Assembly: GCA_013214355.1 (NCBI GenBank)
Contig: JABSSL010000037.1
Span: 1-47,624 of the forward strand
Direction of reading: 5' to 3'
DNA: 47,624 bases
Origin: Saprospiraceae bacterium
Lineage (GTDB): Bacteria; Bacteroidota; Bacteroidia; Chitinophagales; Saprospiraceae
Positions within the stretch are counted from its first letter, which is position 1; every line of letters starts with the position of its first letter. Below the pieces are notes generated by a model. It was not told the origin of the DNA. It searched no databases and saw only the letters and a program-made list of their open reading frames with translations. Positions 8,308 to 16,917 of this stretch are shown here, piece by piece. Position numbers and translations under genes: made by a program.

Positions 8308-8465
8308 AAAAAACAAAAAAAGAAAGCTCCCTTCTACACCTTTTCCAAAAGCAATAGACCACTTCGTTGGAAGCCTACGAAGGCAAGTAAGTAGTCAAAA
8401 ATAGCATTAGGGAAAAAAGGTGTAGTGTAATGGGGTCCCGCTGCCGGAACAACTTCTCTTTTAAA
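8308..8465 (-). ncRNA. structured purF leader or independent small RNA (candidate)
   Basis: Read on the minus strand, about 150 nt fold into a rod: an A/G-rich 5' end can pair with the U-rich 3' end. An 11-bp helix CTACACCTTTT/AAAAGGTGTAG is formed by 8415-8425 with 8334-8344, extended by GG/CC. The apical arm is GACTAC with GTGGTC and CTTCGT with ACGAAG around a 9-nt loop. Two U-runs follow at 8321-8315 and 8313-8308, as in an intrinsic terminator. A promoter lies just upstream. The shape recalls 6S-like rods or an attenuator, but no known RNA family was recognised. No open reading frame explains the conservation of these arms. Confidence 0.45.
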
Positions 8466-8469
8466 GCTG

Positions 8470-8502
8470 CAAAGTTAGACTTTTAAAAACGTTTTTTACA
8501 AT
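8470..8502 (-). promoter_or_regulatory. Bacteroidota-type promoter for purF leader
   Basis: On the minus strand, ATTG (8502-8499), a 21-nt spacer and TAACTTTG (8477-8470) match the Bacteroidota primary sigma pattern (TTTG, about 19-21 nt, TAnnTTTG) with an exact -7 element. Transcription should start near 8463-8465, giving purF a leader of about 220 nt. Confidence 0.6.
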
Positions 8503-8583
8503 GAAAAGTTGATCGCCATATCTGAATTATGGTATGCGGAGCAGATTGGGCCTAGAATTCAATCGATTGGCTCAATAATTTCT

Positions 8584-9999
8584 CTATTCCAGAAAAATTC
8601 CCCACAAGTTCTTCACGGCAGGGCCCCAGCAATTGACACGCCTGAATTCGGGAATTTTAGGCCTACAACTATGCACCAGGTTAAAATTGAAAGGCATGAG
8701 TTTGCAGCGATTGATATCCATGTAGAGAATTTCACCATCAGTATTTTCTGCTAGGCAAGTGTATTCGGCAAACGCATTCGTATTGGCCAGGCTGGCATAG
8801 AGAAAAGTCAAAACGTTTAAGGTGATATTCTTTCTCATGAGTCCTTCAGACCATTCACAAATATCAACTCCGCCTGCTCGACAAATATTGGCCCCATCAC
8901 TGATGAAAAAAATAGAGCGGTTTTTACCACTACTTTTGGAAAATAGATCGGGCGTTTCTTGGAGAATGTTGAGCAGCGGTGTAGTGCCGTCGGGCACTAA
9001 GAATTCCAAATCGTATTTGAGATCCTTACGGGAACGACTACCGACCGGGATCCACAATCTAGGTACCGTTCCACAATCTCCTCCAATAGTGCCAATCCCT
9101 ACCTTAACCTCTGGCCCCATTTGCTCTAGCATGTAGAGGGCTGTTTCCTTCATGACTTGAAAGCGAGTTTGATCCTTGCAAGTCACTTTCTCCATCACCA
9201 TTGAGCCGGATATATCTAGAAGAAAAACGATTTCATCGTATTCAGTAAATTTCTTCAGCTTGCTGGCATTATAAGGAAGGTTACCGTAGGTAGGGTGGAT
9301 TTCGATGGTGTCATAATCCTCTTCACTCAGAGAACCCATGACGATATCTTGCTCTAATTCTAAGGAATCAGATATTATCTTATAGCTGTTCTTAGCTTCT
9401 TGATTGTAGGCATCAAATAAGAGGGCTTTGGCAAAATTATCTCTACTCTTTACCATATCTCTACTGTGTACATGCAGGTGTGCGCCCAAGTTATTTCTCC
9501 GGTGGGCATTTTTGCCTTGGTCCATCAATTGGGCATAGCCAAGGGCATTATAGAAGATGCTTAAGGTTTGATTTTTTTTGATCTCTTCTTGAAGTTTGAT
9601 GCTGGTTTTGATTAGCGGTATTGCCTTATGATACTGCTCACCATAGAGGTAAATCATCCCTTCTATAAAGAACTTTAAGGCGCGCTTTTTGGCGAACTCG
9701 GGATCTCGTTCGCTAAAGGTCTTTTCTCCTTTTGAAATGATTGATAGCCCTTCTTTCGCTTTTCCCACTCTACTCAAACAAAGTCCTAGCGATAGTGCGA
9801 AGTTAAACTCCTCGGGGACGGCATTGTAAGCATTGCGAAAATGACCCAAGGCAGATTTGAAGCGTTCTTCCCCATAGAAAAAGGCACCTTTGAAATAGTG
9901 TTTATAGGCCTCTTTTTTGCCAGCGACAGCACTAGGGGGAGGTGAGGCAGAAATGGAACTTAACAAGAGCAGTAAAAATAACAGTCTGAAGAGCTTCAT
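8584..9999 (-). CDS. exported TPR and von Willebrand factor A domain protein
   Basis: A 471-residue protein with a signal peptide (residues 1-about 18, LLFLLLLLSSISAS), TPR-like helical repeats at about 30-205 (AYKHYFKGAFFYGEERF and further 'ALGYAQL' segments), and a VWA domain from about 255 with an intact MIDAS motif DISGSM at 262-267. The VWA region has several cysteines (TCKDQ, GGDCG, CRAGGVDICEW), suggesting disulfides outside the cytoplasm. VWA domains bind partners through a metal ion, so a scaffolding or envelope-assembly role is likely. The exact function is unknown. It is divergent from endonuclease V and not clearly in an operon. Confidence 0.8.
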   Translation of the reverse strand: MKLFRLLFLLLLLSSISASPPPSAVAGKKEAYKHYFKGAFFYGEERFKSALGHFRNAYNAVPEEFNFALSLGLCLSRVGKAKEGLSIISKGEKTFSERDPEFAKKRALKFFIEGMIYLYGEQYHKAIPLIKTSIKLQEEIKKNQTLSIFYNALGYAQLMDQGKNAHRRNNLGAHLHVHSRDMVKSRDNFAKALLFDAYNQEAKNSYKIISDSLELEQDIVMGSLSEEDYDTIEIHPTYGNLPYNASKLKKFTEYDEIVFLLDISGSMVMEKVTCKDQTRFQVMKETALYMLEQMGPEVKVGIGTIGGDCGTVPRLWIPVGSRSRKDLKYDLEFLVPDGTTPLLNILQETPDLFSKSSGKNRSIFFISDGANICRAGGVDICEWSEGLMRKNITLNVLTFLYASLANTNAFAEYTCLAENTDGEILYMDINRCKLMPFNFNLVHSCRPKIPEFRRVNCWGPAVKNLWGIFLE

Positions 10000-10126
10000 G
10001 GGATTTCGTACAGTTTGAAAACGTTCTAAAGTTCGTTAATCTGCTATAACATAACTAGAATTGGGGAACTAATCTTCTATATTGTTTTTTACCATAGAGA
10101 AACCAAACAAATAATAAAGGTATTGC

Positions 10127-10813
10127 ATGGAAGATTGGAAACTCAGCCCTGAAGAAGCAATTGAACGACAAAAAGAGCTACGAGGCCTTACTCGCCTTAA
10201 TCCACTGACACGCCCGATTCAAACGATCGGAGGAGCAGATATTGCTTATGATCAATCTTCGGATACAATCTATGCAGGCATCGTTATATTGGATTACGAA
10301 AGTATGGATGTTTTGTTGTGTTGCTCTGTGGAAGATCGAATGCAATTTCCATACATCCCCGGATTACTTTCTTTTCGAGAAATCCCAGCCATCATGAAGG
10401 CTTGGAATAATTTGCCTTATTCACCAGATGTATTAATGATGGATGGCCACGGAATAGCGCATCCTAGGCGGGTGGGAGTGGCCACGCATTTTGGCATCTT
10501 GACGGGCTGCCCAACTTTGGGGTGTGGGAAGACGCATCTGTTAGGAGAATATGCCGCATTAGGGGTAGAAAAGGGGAGCGCAAGTGCCTTGCTTGATCAG
10601 GGAGAAACCATTGGTCATGTCGTGAGAACTCGAGAGAATGTTAAACAAGTCTGGATCTCTCCGGGCCATGGTATGAGCATGGAGCAAAGTGTTGAAATTG
10701 CTTTGCATTGTGCTCGTGAATATCGAATTCCAGAGCCAACTCGACAGGCAGATCTTTTGGTCAACGCTATTAGACGAGGAGAGCGAAAGGTGGGGGTGGA
10801 AGTGCTGAAGTAG
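10127..10813 (+). CDS. nfi: endonuclease V (deoxyinosine 3' endonuclease)
   Basis: A 228-residue DNA-repair enzyme that nicks next to deoxyinosine. Family landmarks are all present: GADIAYD with the first catalytic Asp38, the wedge PYIPG at 76-80, SFREIP with Glu85, and MMDGHGIAHPRR with Asp106. Length matches the family. It is convergent with, and 7 bp from, the next gene, so it is probably transcribed alone. Confidence 0.95.
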   Translation: MEDWKLSPEEAIERQKELRGLTRLNPLTRPIQTIGGADIAYDQSSDTIYAGIVILDYESMDVLLCCSVEDRMQFPYIPGLLSFREIPAIMKAWNNLPYSPDVLMMDGHGIAHPRRVGVATHFGILTGCPTLGCGKTHLLGEYAALGVEKGSASALLDQGETIGHVVRTRENVKQVWISPGHGMSMEQSVEIALHCAREYRIPEPTRQADLLVNAIRRGERKVGVEVLK

Positions 10814-10820
10814 AAGCTTG

Positions 10821-11480
10821 TTAAACAAATTCGCTAGGAGGATCCCGGTGCATAAACTCGGCAATTTCCATGGCGTCCTCGTAGAAGGGTAGGAGTTTAT
10901 CTATGGGTTGTAATTTGCTTTTTTCGTAGATCATTAAATAGCGCCCCTTACCTTCCAAAGTGAGGTGGTTGAGCGTAAGTAAGAGGTCTAAGACATCTTT
11001 TTGGAAGTACGGCTTAACCAAGTCTTTGGCAGAACTGTTTAAGACAAATTCCTTGTTGAAAGCGGGCGTATGGTGAAATTCTAGCTTGCCTTTACTCAGT
11101 AATGTGCCTAGTTTTTCGAAAGTACCTTTGGGGCGTAGAAGGAAGGTCGGAAAGTCATAAGCTGAGGATTCAAAGATAAGAATAGTGGTTTGCCGTTTTC
11201 CACTATCTGGGTAATATTGATAGTCAAATAGTTGCACACTTCCTTCAATATTGGGCAGTTTTTGGGTGCAGAAGTGACGAATTGTCTTTCGCTTACTTCC
11301 CTTGAAGATTCTTAGATCCATTAGTTCGAACTCCAGATCCTTGATCCCTCTTTTTTTCTGGTAAGCCATGCCCATACGATCAGCAAATCGCGAAAGATCC
11401 GCTTGCCGCTCATTACCAAATATGCTATCCTTAAGATCTTCGAAAAATTCGTACATCGAGGAATGAATTGAACTTTCCAA
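10821..11480 (-). CDS. conserved hypothetical protein, 219 aa
   Basis: Unrecognised soluble protein of mixed alpha/beta character without signal peptide or membrane span. Visible stretches include TTILIFESSAYDFPTFLLRPKG, a beta strand plus turn, and GKGRYLMIYEKSKLQP near the C-terminus, somewhat like DUF3137-type proteins, though the match is too weak to assign. It starts 38 bp after the stop of the sodium:solute symporter on the same strand, so co-transcription is likely. The ATG at 11480 is followed by a second in-frame ATG eight codons later, so the start is uncertain by that much. Confidence 0.7.
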   Translation of the reverse strand: MESSIHSSMYEFFEDLKDSIFGNERQADLSRFADRMGMAYQKKRGIKDLEFELMDLRIFKGSKRKTIRHFCTQKLPNIEGSVQLFDYQYYPDSGKRQTTILIFESSAYDFPTFLLRPKGTFEKLGTLLSKGKLEFHHTPAFNKEFVLNSSAKDLVKPYFQKDVLDLLLTLNHLTLEGKGRYLMIYEKSKLQPIDKLLPFYEDAMEIAEFMHRDPPSEFV

Positions 11481-11518
11481 AGTTAAAAAAAATTGGAAAA
11501 GGGGACGCTGTATTTGGC

Positions 11519-12925
11519 TTAACTCCCCCCAGCCTTAGACGTAAAGCCCGAATAACTCTGATCTGGTTTTAGCCAACTACCAACTAACATTCCCGCCCAA
11601 CTGGCTATCCCACCATAAATTAAACTTGGAATGTCAGTACCGATTATTTCACATGCCAGCCAGACGCCCATGCCCACAAGCATCGCTAGCAAAGCCCCCG
11701 TGCAAGAAGCTTTTTTCCAATATAAGCCTGCTGTCAGTGGAATAAACAAGGAGACCAAGCTCAAGGCAGAAGACTGACTAACGAGGTCAAATATATTACT
11801 ATTCCAATTGGCCATTACAGCTGAGCAAATGGCTACGCCAACCACGGACCAACGCATAATCTGTAATAGCTTTTTATCCGTCACTTCCTTAAGGTAAGGG
11901 CGGATTAGGTTTTCTCCAATGACTGTAGCGGGTGCTAAAATGGCACCAGAGGTGGTGCTGAGAATAGCGGACAGTAAGGCTCCAAAAAAAAGAATTTGCA
12001 AGAAAAGGCCGCTGTGTTGTAAAACCATTTGAGGGAGAACCATCTGGGGGTTACCATTATTGATATCGGGGTACAGGACTTTTCCACACAATCCAATGAA
12101 GAGTGGAATTAAGCCAATAACTAGATATCCCATACCCCCCAAATAGGAAGCTCTTACAGCGGTTTCTGCGGACTTGGCAGCCATCACTCTTTGAAAGATA
12201 TCTTGTTGAGGAATAGAACCCAAGCCGATGGTGATCCAAGCGGCAAGATAATGGGCAAAATGATGTAGGCTAGGTTCGGGGGTAAAGCGGAAAAAACCTT
12301 CAGGGACTCCCTCCACTAGTCGATCAATACTACCTACCTCGATAAATAACTGAGTGGCTAGGATGATTAAGCCTAAAAGGATCATAATGGTCTGAACAAA
12401 GTCAGTGACCGAGACCGCCCACATTCCTCCAATGTAAGTGTAAGCCACAACTACTACTGTACAAATTACGATACCCCAGAAAAGCGGAACCTGAGCAATG
12501 GTATGTAGAATAATCGCCATCGCTACCAACTGCGCTGCGATCCAGCCAAAATAGGAGGGCACCATGAAAATTGCAGAAATCAATTCCGTACGCCTGTTGA
12601 AGCGAATCCGGAAGAAGTCATTAAAGGTGATGATGTTTAGCCGATACAGCGGGCGAGCAAAGAAAGCGCCAACTAGTATAAGACACAAAGCTGCTCCGAA
12701 CGGATCTTCAATGATGCCCATTACGCCATGCTCGATAAACTCCGAGGAAGCGCCCATGATGGTTTCGGAGCCGAACCAAGTTGCAAATAGGGCTGAGGCA
12801 GCAACTATTAGCGGTAGATTTCGACCCGCTAACACGAAATCCTTGGCTGTTTTTACCCTTCGTGAAGCCCACCATCCTATGGCAATCGTACCCAGGAGAT
12901 ACAAGATGATAAAGGTGATTAGCAT
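11519..12925 (-). CDS. sodium:solute symporter family transporter
   Basis: A 468-residue inner-membrane transporter with about 13 predicted helices, first one at residues 2-20 (ITFIILYLLGTIAIGWWASRR). Family features are the early AGRNLPLIVAASALFATWFGSETIMGAS block (SSS signature around helices 2-3), YTYIGGMWAVSVTDFVQ, and FGALLSAILSTTSGAILAPATV. It should move a small solute with sodium ions. The substrate cannot be read from the sequence. It is divergent from the redox locus at 13117, with 191 bp between them that holds no recognised site. Confidence 0.9.
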   Translation of the reverse strand: MLITFIILYLLGTIAIGWWASRRVKTAKDFVLAGRNLPLIVAASALFATWFGSETIMGASSEFIEHGVMGIIEDPFGAALCLILVGAFFARPLYRLNIITFNDFFRIRFNRRTELISAIFMVPSYFGWIAAQLVAMAIILHTIAQVPLFWGIVICTVVVVAYTYIGGMWAVSVTDFVQTIMILLGLIILATQLFIEVGSIDRLVEGVPEGFFRFTPEPSLHHFAHYLAAWITIGLGSIPQQDIFQRVMAAKSAETAVRASYLGGMGYLVIGLIPLFIGLCGKVLYPDINNGNPQMVLPQMVLQHSGLFLQILFFGALLSAILSTTSGAILAPATVIGENLIRPYLKEVTDKKLLQIMRWSVVGVAICSAVMANWNSNIFDLVSQSSALSLVSLFIPLTAGLYWKKASCTGALLAMLVGMGVWLACEIIGTDIPSLIYGGIASWAGMLVGSWLKPDQSYSGFTSKAGGS

Positions 12926-13116
12926 ATGGCTTACTGGCGATGCGTTTTGTGTGGGTAATTTATCACTTTCTCAAGGTAGATGATAGCAGAAATGCGTTTT
13001 CTGAGACATTCTGTGTATCGAAGTGGTGCATTATGCTTGCAAATGCTGTCATCTTTATAATAGAAAGTGAAAAAGAACTATTTTTAGTTGTTTCCGTATG
13101 CTAACTAAAACCATGT

Positions 13117-13326
13117 ATGAAAACCTTTGCCCTCGTCTTCTCCAATATATTCCTAATCTATTTGCTATTGGGTTTTGCCTTTGCCATTGTTTTCATCACG
13201 GTGGGAGCTGGTAGGTTGGACGAAAAAGCCAAAGGCACTTCTTGGTTATTTAAGGTGCTGATCTTTCCCGGATCAATGGCATTATGGCCAGTCCTTCTTC
13301 TTAAATGGATGAAAAAGTCGAAATAA
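13117..13326 (+). CDS. small two-helix membrane protein, 69 aa
   Basis: Short membrane protein with helices at about 5-29 (ALVFSNIFLIYLLLGFAFAI) and 43-61 (WLFKVLIFPGSMALWPVLLL), ending KWMKKSK. Its stop codon is one base from the next ATG, so it is translationally coupled to the following gene, which supports it being real. It probably belongs to the ferric reductase/Rieske operon as an accessory or assembly subunit. That role is inferred from position only. Confidence 0.65.
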   Translation: MKTFALVFSNIFLIYLLLGFAFAIVFITVGAGRLDEKAKGTSWLFKVLIFPGSMALWPVLLLKWMKKSK

Positions 13327-13327
13327 G

Positions 13328-13774
13328 ATGATACTACGATTCCGAAAGCGTCATCGCGCCATGTGGTTGTTGATTGGTGTTTTACTACCTATTGCTTTTG
13401 TAACTGCGCTCCTGGCGCGTCCCGGAGAAATTGAAACAACGGGAACCCAACTCAATCCGCTTTCAACTCAGGTTTTAAAGGAAGCGGCTACCACGCCTGC
13501 TTTAGATGCCTGGGTAACAAAGGATGATTTGAATAATTACTACCTGGAAATCGATTACAAAGAGACTGCTCGGCACCCCCTGGCTACTTTTTATCTAGGG
13601 CCAAAAGAGGAGGGCAAGCTTGACACTTATCGATTATTGGGTAAAGTGGAGGCACAGGGTCGACAACGCTTTACCTTGGATAGTCTCGCTGTGGCTGGGG
13701 GTAGGCAATACTTACTCCAATACGATCCCATTAGAAAGGAAAAAATAGCTACTACAGCTTTAACCATGCAATAG
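13328..13774 (+). CDS. membrane-anchored hypothetical protein of the redox locus, 148 aa
   Basis: Unrecognised. One N-terminal membrane anchor (residues about 13-30, WLLIGVLLPIAFVTALLA) is followed by a soluble, mostly beta, periplasmic domain without cysteines. It starts one base after the previous stop and is followed 67 bp later by the ferric reductase/Rieske gene. The size and anchor fit an accessory subunit of a membrane redox complex. Confidence 0.65.
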   Translation: MILRFRKRHRAMWLLIGVLLPIAFVTALLARPGEIETTGTQLNPLSTQVLKEAATTPALDAWVTKDDLNNYYLEIDYKETARHPLATFYLGPKEEGKLDTYRLLGKVEAQGRQRFTLDSLAVAGGRQYLLQYDPIRKEKIATTALTMQ

Positions 13775-13840
13775 AATAGGGATGTAGCTAATCCAATGCA
13801 TGTAATGGCTCCATTCCTGAAATTATAAGGTGTTACAATT

Positions 13841-14875
13841 ATGAGCGTTGAATATTCCCCTGTACTATGGAATCGACAGAAGAAGCGATACGACTTGGCT
13901 TTGCTGGGTTTCGTTGCGTTATATTTTATTCTTTTTGCCGGCTTCCACCTTTGGTTGCACCCTAGTACCAGTCCAGAATCATTGATCATTCGATCCACAG
14001 CTACGCTAGCATTTCTCTTGCTGCATGTGATTTTGGTCATCGGCCCTCTATGTCGGTTGAATGCGGCCTTCTTACCACTACTGTACAATCGTCGCCATTT
14101 GGGTGTGAGTATGTTTATCATCGCGCTGGTACATGCGATTGTAAGTTTGATCCAGTTTCATGCCTTGGGGGATGTTAGTCCCCTGGTAGCTTTGTTTACT
14201 TCGAATCCTAATTATGATTCGATCTCCCAGTTTCCCTTTCAAATTTTCGGATTCTTTGCGCTACTGATCTTATTCCTAATGGCTGCCACTAGCCATGATT
14301 TCTGGTTAGAAAACTTAAGTCCAAGGGTCTGGAAAGCTTTGCACATGATGGTCTACGTGGCTTATGCTTTAATCGTTCTACATGTGGCATTAGGGGTATT
14401 GCAACAAGAGGGCGTACCATTGGGGGCTACGCTCCTGGGAGTAGGAATGCTGGTGGTGGTTGGGCTACACGTGACCGTTGGACTAAAGACGGATACCAAC
14501 GAAAGTAAGGCGATAGGAAATGCAAAGGAAGGTTTTGTGCCTGTTTGCTCCCTTGAGGAGATAGCCGAGAACCGGGCGAAAGTTGTGATTCTTGCCGGAG
14601 AAAACATCGCCATTTTCAAATACGATGGGAAATTATCAGCTGTCCACAATGTTTGTAAGCATCAAAATGGGCCTTTAGGAGAAGGTAAAATAGTAGATGG
14701 TTGTATTACATGTCCTTGGCATGGCTACCAGTACTTGCCTGAGAATGGGCAATCACCTCCACCTTTTACCGAAAAGGTCAAAACTTATGATGTGCGGGTC
14801 GACGGGGGAACGGTTTATGTCAATCCTAAACCGCATCCGGAAGGTACTAAGCGGCCACCTGCGGTGATAGCTTAG
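13841..14875 (+). CDS. ferric reductase-like membrane domain fused to a Rieske [2Fe-2S] domain
   Basis: A 344-residue fusion. The first 215 residues have about six helices, with candidate heme-b histidines His62, His97, His168 and His181, as in ferric-reductase/MsrQ-type proteins. The C-terminal part (about 230-330) is a Rieske domain: Cys272-x-His274 and Cys291-Pro-Trp-His294 are the cluster ligands. Electrons could pass between the membrane heme and the Rieske cluster. Donor and acceptor are unknown. Two small upstream genes are probably co-transcribed, and the Cys/His protein at 16057 seems to belong to the same system. A PHPEGTKRPP tail ends the protein. Confidence 0.85.
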   Translation: MSVEYSPVLWNRQKKRYDLALLGFVALYFILFAGFHLWLHPSTSPESLIIRSTATLAFLLLHVILVIGPLCRLNAAFLPLLYNRRHLGVSMFIIALVHAIVSLIQFHALGDVSPLVALFTSNPNYDSISQFPFQIFGFFALLILFLMAATSHDFWLENLSPRVWKALHMMVYVAYALIVLHVALGVLQQEGVPLGATLLGVGMLVVVGLHVTVGLKTDTNESKAIGNAKEGFVPVCSLEEIAENRAKVVILAGENIAIFKYDGKLSAVHNVCKHQNGPLGEGKIVDGCITCPWHGYQYLPENGQSPPPFTEKVKTYDVRVDGGTVYVNPKPHPEGTKRPPAVIA

Positions 14876-14941
14876 CCTGGACCAGAGGTCTTTGCAATTA
14901 AATCAGCTTGGAAGATTGACTAGAGGGACAATAATAATAGT

Positions 14942-15508
14942 ATGAACGAGGTAAGGGAAACGTTAAGTAAACTTGTGAGACTTGAAGAAGAAGAATGGTT
15001 AGTACTAGCGAGTTGCCTGCACGAGGAATCATTACCGAAGAAAAGCCCGCTTTTGAAAGAGGGAGAAATTTGCACTTTTATTGCCTTTGTCAGTACTGGA
15101 GCTTTTAGGTACTATTTCCTGAAAGATGGAATAGAAAAAGTGACAAGCTTCTTTTTTTCGAAGGACTTTGTGAGTGATTATTCCAGTTTTTTATCGGAGA
15201 AGCCTTCGATGCATTACATCGAATCAATTTCCACATCGGTGGTTTATAAATTGTATAAGAAGGATTTGATGCTATTGTATGATAAGTATAAGAACATTGA
15301 AAAGCTAGGAAGACTTATCGCGGAAAATCTCTTTTTAAGTGTTGATAAGCGCTTGAATGCTTTTCTGTATTTATCTCCGGAGGAGAGATATAAGGAACTT
15401 ATGAATCGAAATCCCAACCTTTCACAGCAAGTTCCTCAATACATGATAGCTTCATATTTGGGAGTGGAGCCAGAAACGATCAGTCGGATTAGAAAACGTA
15501 ATTCATAA
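14942..15508 (+). CDS. Crp/Fnr-family transcriptional regulator
   Basis: A 188-residue regulator. Residues about 20-120 form a cyclic-nucleotide-binding-like beta roll (KKSPLLKEGEICTFIAFVSTG). The C-terminus has a short helix-turn-helix (QYMIASYLGVEPETISRIRK). No Fnr-type Cys cluster is seen, and the cNMP Arg/Ser pocket is not clear, as is common in Bacteroidota members that may bind other effectors or none. It starts 66 bp after the Rieske gene and is followed 86 bp later by the DoxX-like gene, its likely target. Confidence 0.88.
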   Translation: MNEVRETLSKLVRLEEEEWLVLASCLHEESLPKKSPLLKEGEICTFIAFVSTGAFRYYFLKDGIEKVTSFFFSKDFVSDYSSFLSEKPSMHYIESISTSVVYKLYKKDLMLLYDKYKNIEKLGRLIAENLFLSVDKRLNAFLYLSPEERYKELMNRNPNLSQQVPQYMIASYLGVEPETISRIRKRNS

Positions 15509-15594
15509 ACTGCTTTTTCTTGATTTGAGTCAACGAATTTTGGCAAGAAAGGGCTGCAGTTTTGTTCCATTAGTTAACGTAAAAACAATGGAAT

Positions 15595-15966
15595 ATGACA
15601 AAGCTCGGTATTCACAATTCAATCAAGACAATCTTCTCATTGTTTATACTCATCTCCGCCATGGGTGAATTTACTCACAATGAAACGGTTGTATCCTCTA
15701 TGGTTGTGATTCAAATGCCTGAATATTTACTGGATCTTTTAGGGGCCTTAAAGGTTTTAGGGGTGATTGCGATTTGGTTTTCACCTTATTCATGGATTAA
15801 AGAGTGGGCCTATGCAGGTTTCGTTTTCGATCTTATCGGAGCTATATATGCTTTCCTGATTCTAAAGGAATTCATTTTGCCCGACATCATCATGGCGCCC
15901 GCTGCATTGATACTATGTATTTTGACATATGCGAGTTGGCGGAATACAACTCGAGTAGGTGCTTAA
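15595..15966 (+). CDS. DoxX-like membrane protein, 123 aa
   Basis: Four predicted helices at about 9-25, 45-62, 70-90 and 97-115, with the early GEFTHNETVVSSMVV and DLLGALKVLGVIAIW segments typical of the DoxX_2 group. Function of this group is poorly known; some members are tied to redox or quinone biology. With the Crp/Fnr gene it forms a two-gene unit of a kind often seen in this phylum and splits the redox locus. An out-of-frame ATG seven bases upstream is not used. Confidence 0.75.
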   Translation: MTKLGIHNSIKTIFSLFILISAMGEFTHNETVVSSMVVIQMPEYLLDLLGALKVLGVIAIWFSPYSWIKEWAYAGFVFDLIGAIYAFLILKEFILPDIIMAPAALILCILTYASWRNTTRVGA

Positions 15967-16056
15967 TTGATGGGACGCTGGAACTCAAAGCCCGCATTTG
16001 TAGCATAGTTTGAGATGGGGTTAATCTCTATAAGTAGTTAAATTTAAGACTATATC

Positions 16057-16917
16057 ATGTCGGAACAGGATTTCTACATCGGATATTTACCGAAAATGCC
16101 AAATGGACATTGGCGTAAGATTAGAAGCTTTCTTGCTGGAGTGGGCGTGTTGGCAATCGTCGCAGCTTTTATGCTTGTAAAAGGTCAGAATGACTTCAAT
16201 ACGGCTAGTTTCGAGCTTGGTAAGCCAACCGTAGTGAGTGGGATCTTGACGACCAATCCTGTCCCGCTGCTGCAGGTAGTGCAAGGCAATGATCTGTCGG
16301 GGCAAGCGGTCATCCAGAGTATCTTGCTTATTGGCTTTGGAAAACATGGTGCCGAGGCGGCTTTGGATTCTGCTGCTGCTAAAAGGAAGATGCCATTAGA
16401 AGGCAAGCTCCTGACGCTGGAAGGAACCCTGATTTATCACGATGGTAAAACCCTGCTAGAGTTAACAAAAGGTCCAGCTGCGGTTTTACAGGTAGAGCAG
16501 GCCCAACCTATACGAAGAGATATCGAACGACTGCCGGGGTATACTTTTACTGGAGAAATAGCGGACCCCAAATGCTATTTTGGCGTGATGAAGCCAGGGG
16601 AAGGGAAGGTTCATCGGTCATGTGCTGCACTTTGTATAGCCGGAGGCATACCGCCGGTCCTAAAAACCAAATTGGCGGATGGTAGCACAGCCTATCTAAT
16701 CGTAAAGGGAGGTAATGGTGAAGCCGTGAATCAAGCTGTGCTTCCTGTTGTAGGCCAGGCGGTACAACTGAGTGGCCAGGTAGTACGATATGATGATTGG
16801 TTGGTATTAGAATGGGATCAATCGCAAGCGATCGAAACGCTAGGTTCTCTAATGATATTGGACGCTCCTATGTGCACTGAAAAAGGTTTAGCTGCAGTAA
16901 CTTACTCTAGTAATTGA
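16057..16917 (+). CDS. membrane-anchored protein with a Cys-His-Cys-Cys motif, unknown family
   Basis: A 286-residue protein with one membrane helix at about 24-41 (SFLAGVGVLAIVAAFMLV) and a large outside domain made of two OB- or beta-barrel-like repeats. Around residue 170 it has Cys173, His186, Cys189 and Cys193 (in CYFGVMKPGEGKVHRSCAALC), a spacing that fits a metal, heme or thiol-redox site. It ends with another Cys (APMCTEKG). I infer that it belongs with the ferric reductase/Rieske genes at 13117-14875, from which it is separated by the Crp/DoxX pair. Its stop overlaps the end of the opposite-strand hydrolase by 16 bases. Confidence 0.7.
   Translation: MSEQDFYIGYLPKMPNGHWRKIRSFLAGVGVLAIVAAFMLVKGQNDFNTASFELGKPTVVSGILTTNPVPLLQVVQGNDLSGQAVIQSILLIGFGKHGAEAALDSAAAKRKMPLEGKLLTLEGTLIYHDGKTLLELTKGPAAVLQVEQAQPIRRDIERLPGYTFTGEIADPKCYFGVMKPGEGKVHRSCAALCIAGGIPPVLKTKLADGSTAYLIVKGGNGEAVNQAVLPVVGQAVQLSGQVVRYDDWLVLEWDQSQAIETLGSLMILDAPMCTEKGLAAVTYSSN

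Noticed and set aside
8308-8465. Assignment of the purF leader to 6S RNA, SRP RNA or a ZTP/pfl riboswitch
   Set aside because: The rod shape is suggestive but none of the conserved primary motifs that I know could be found. Reported as unclassified.
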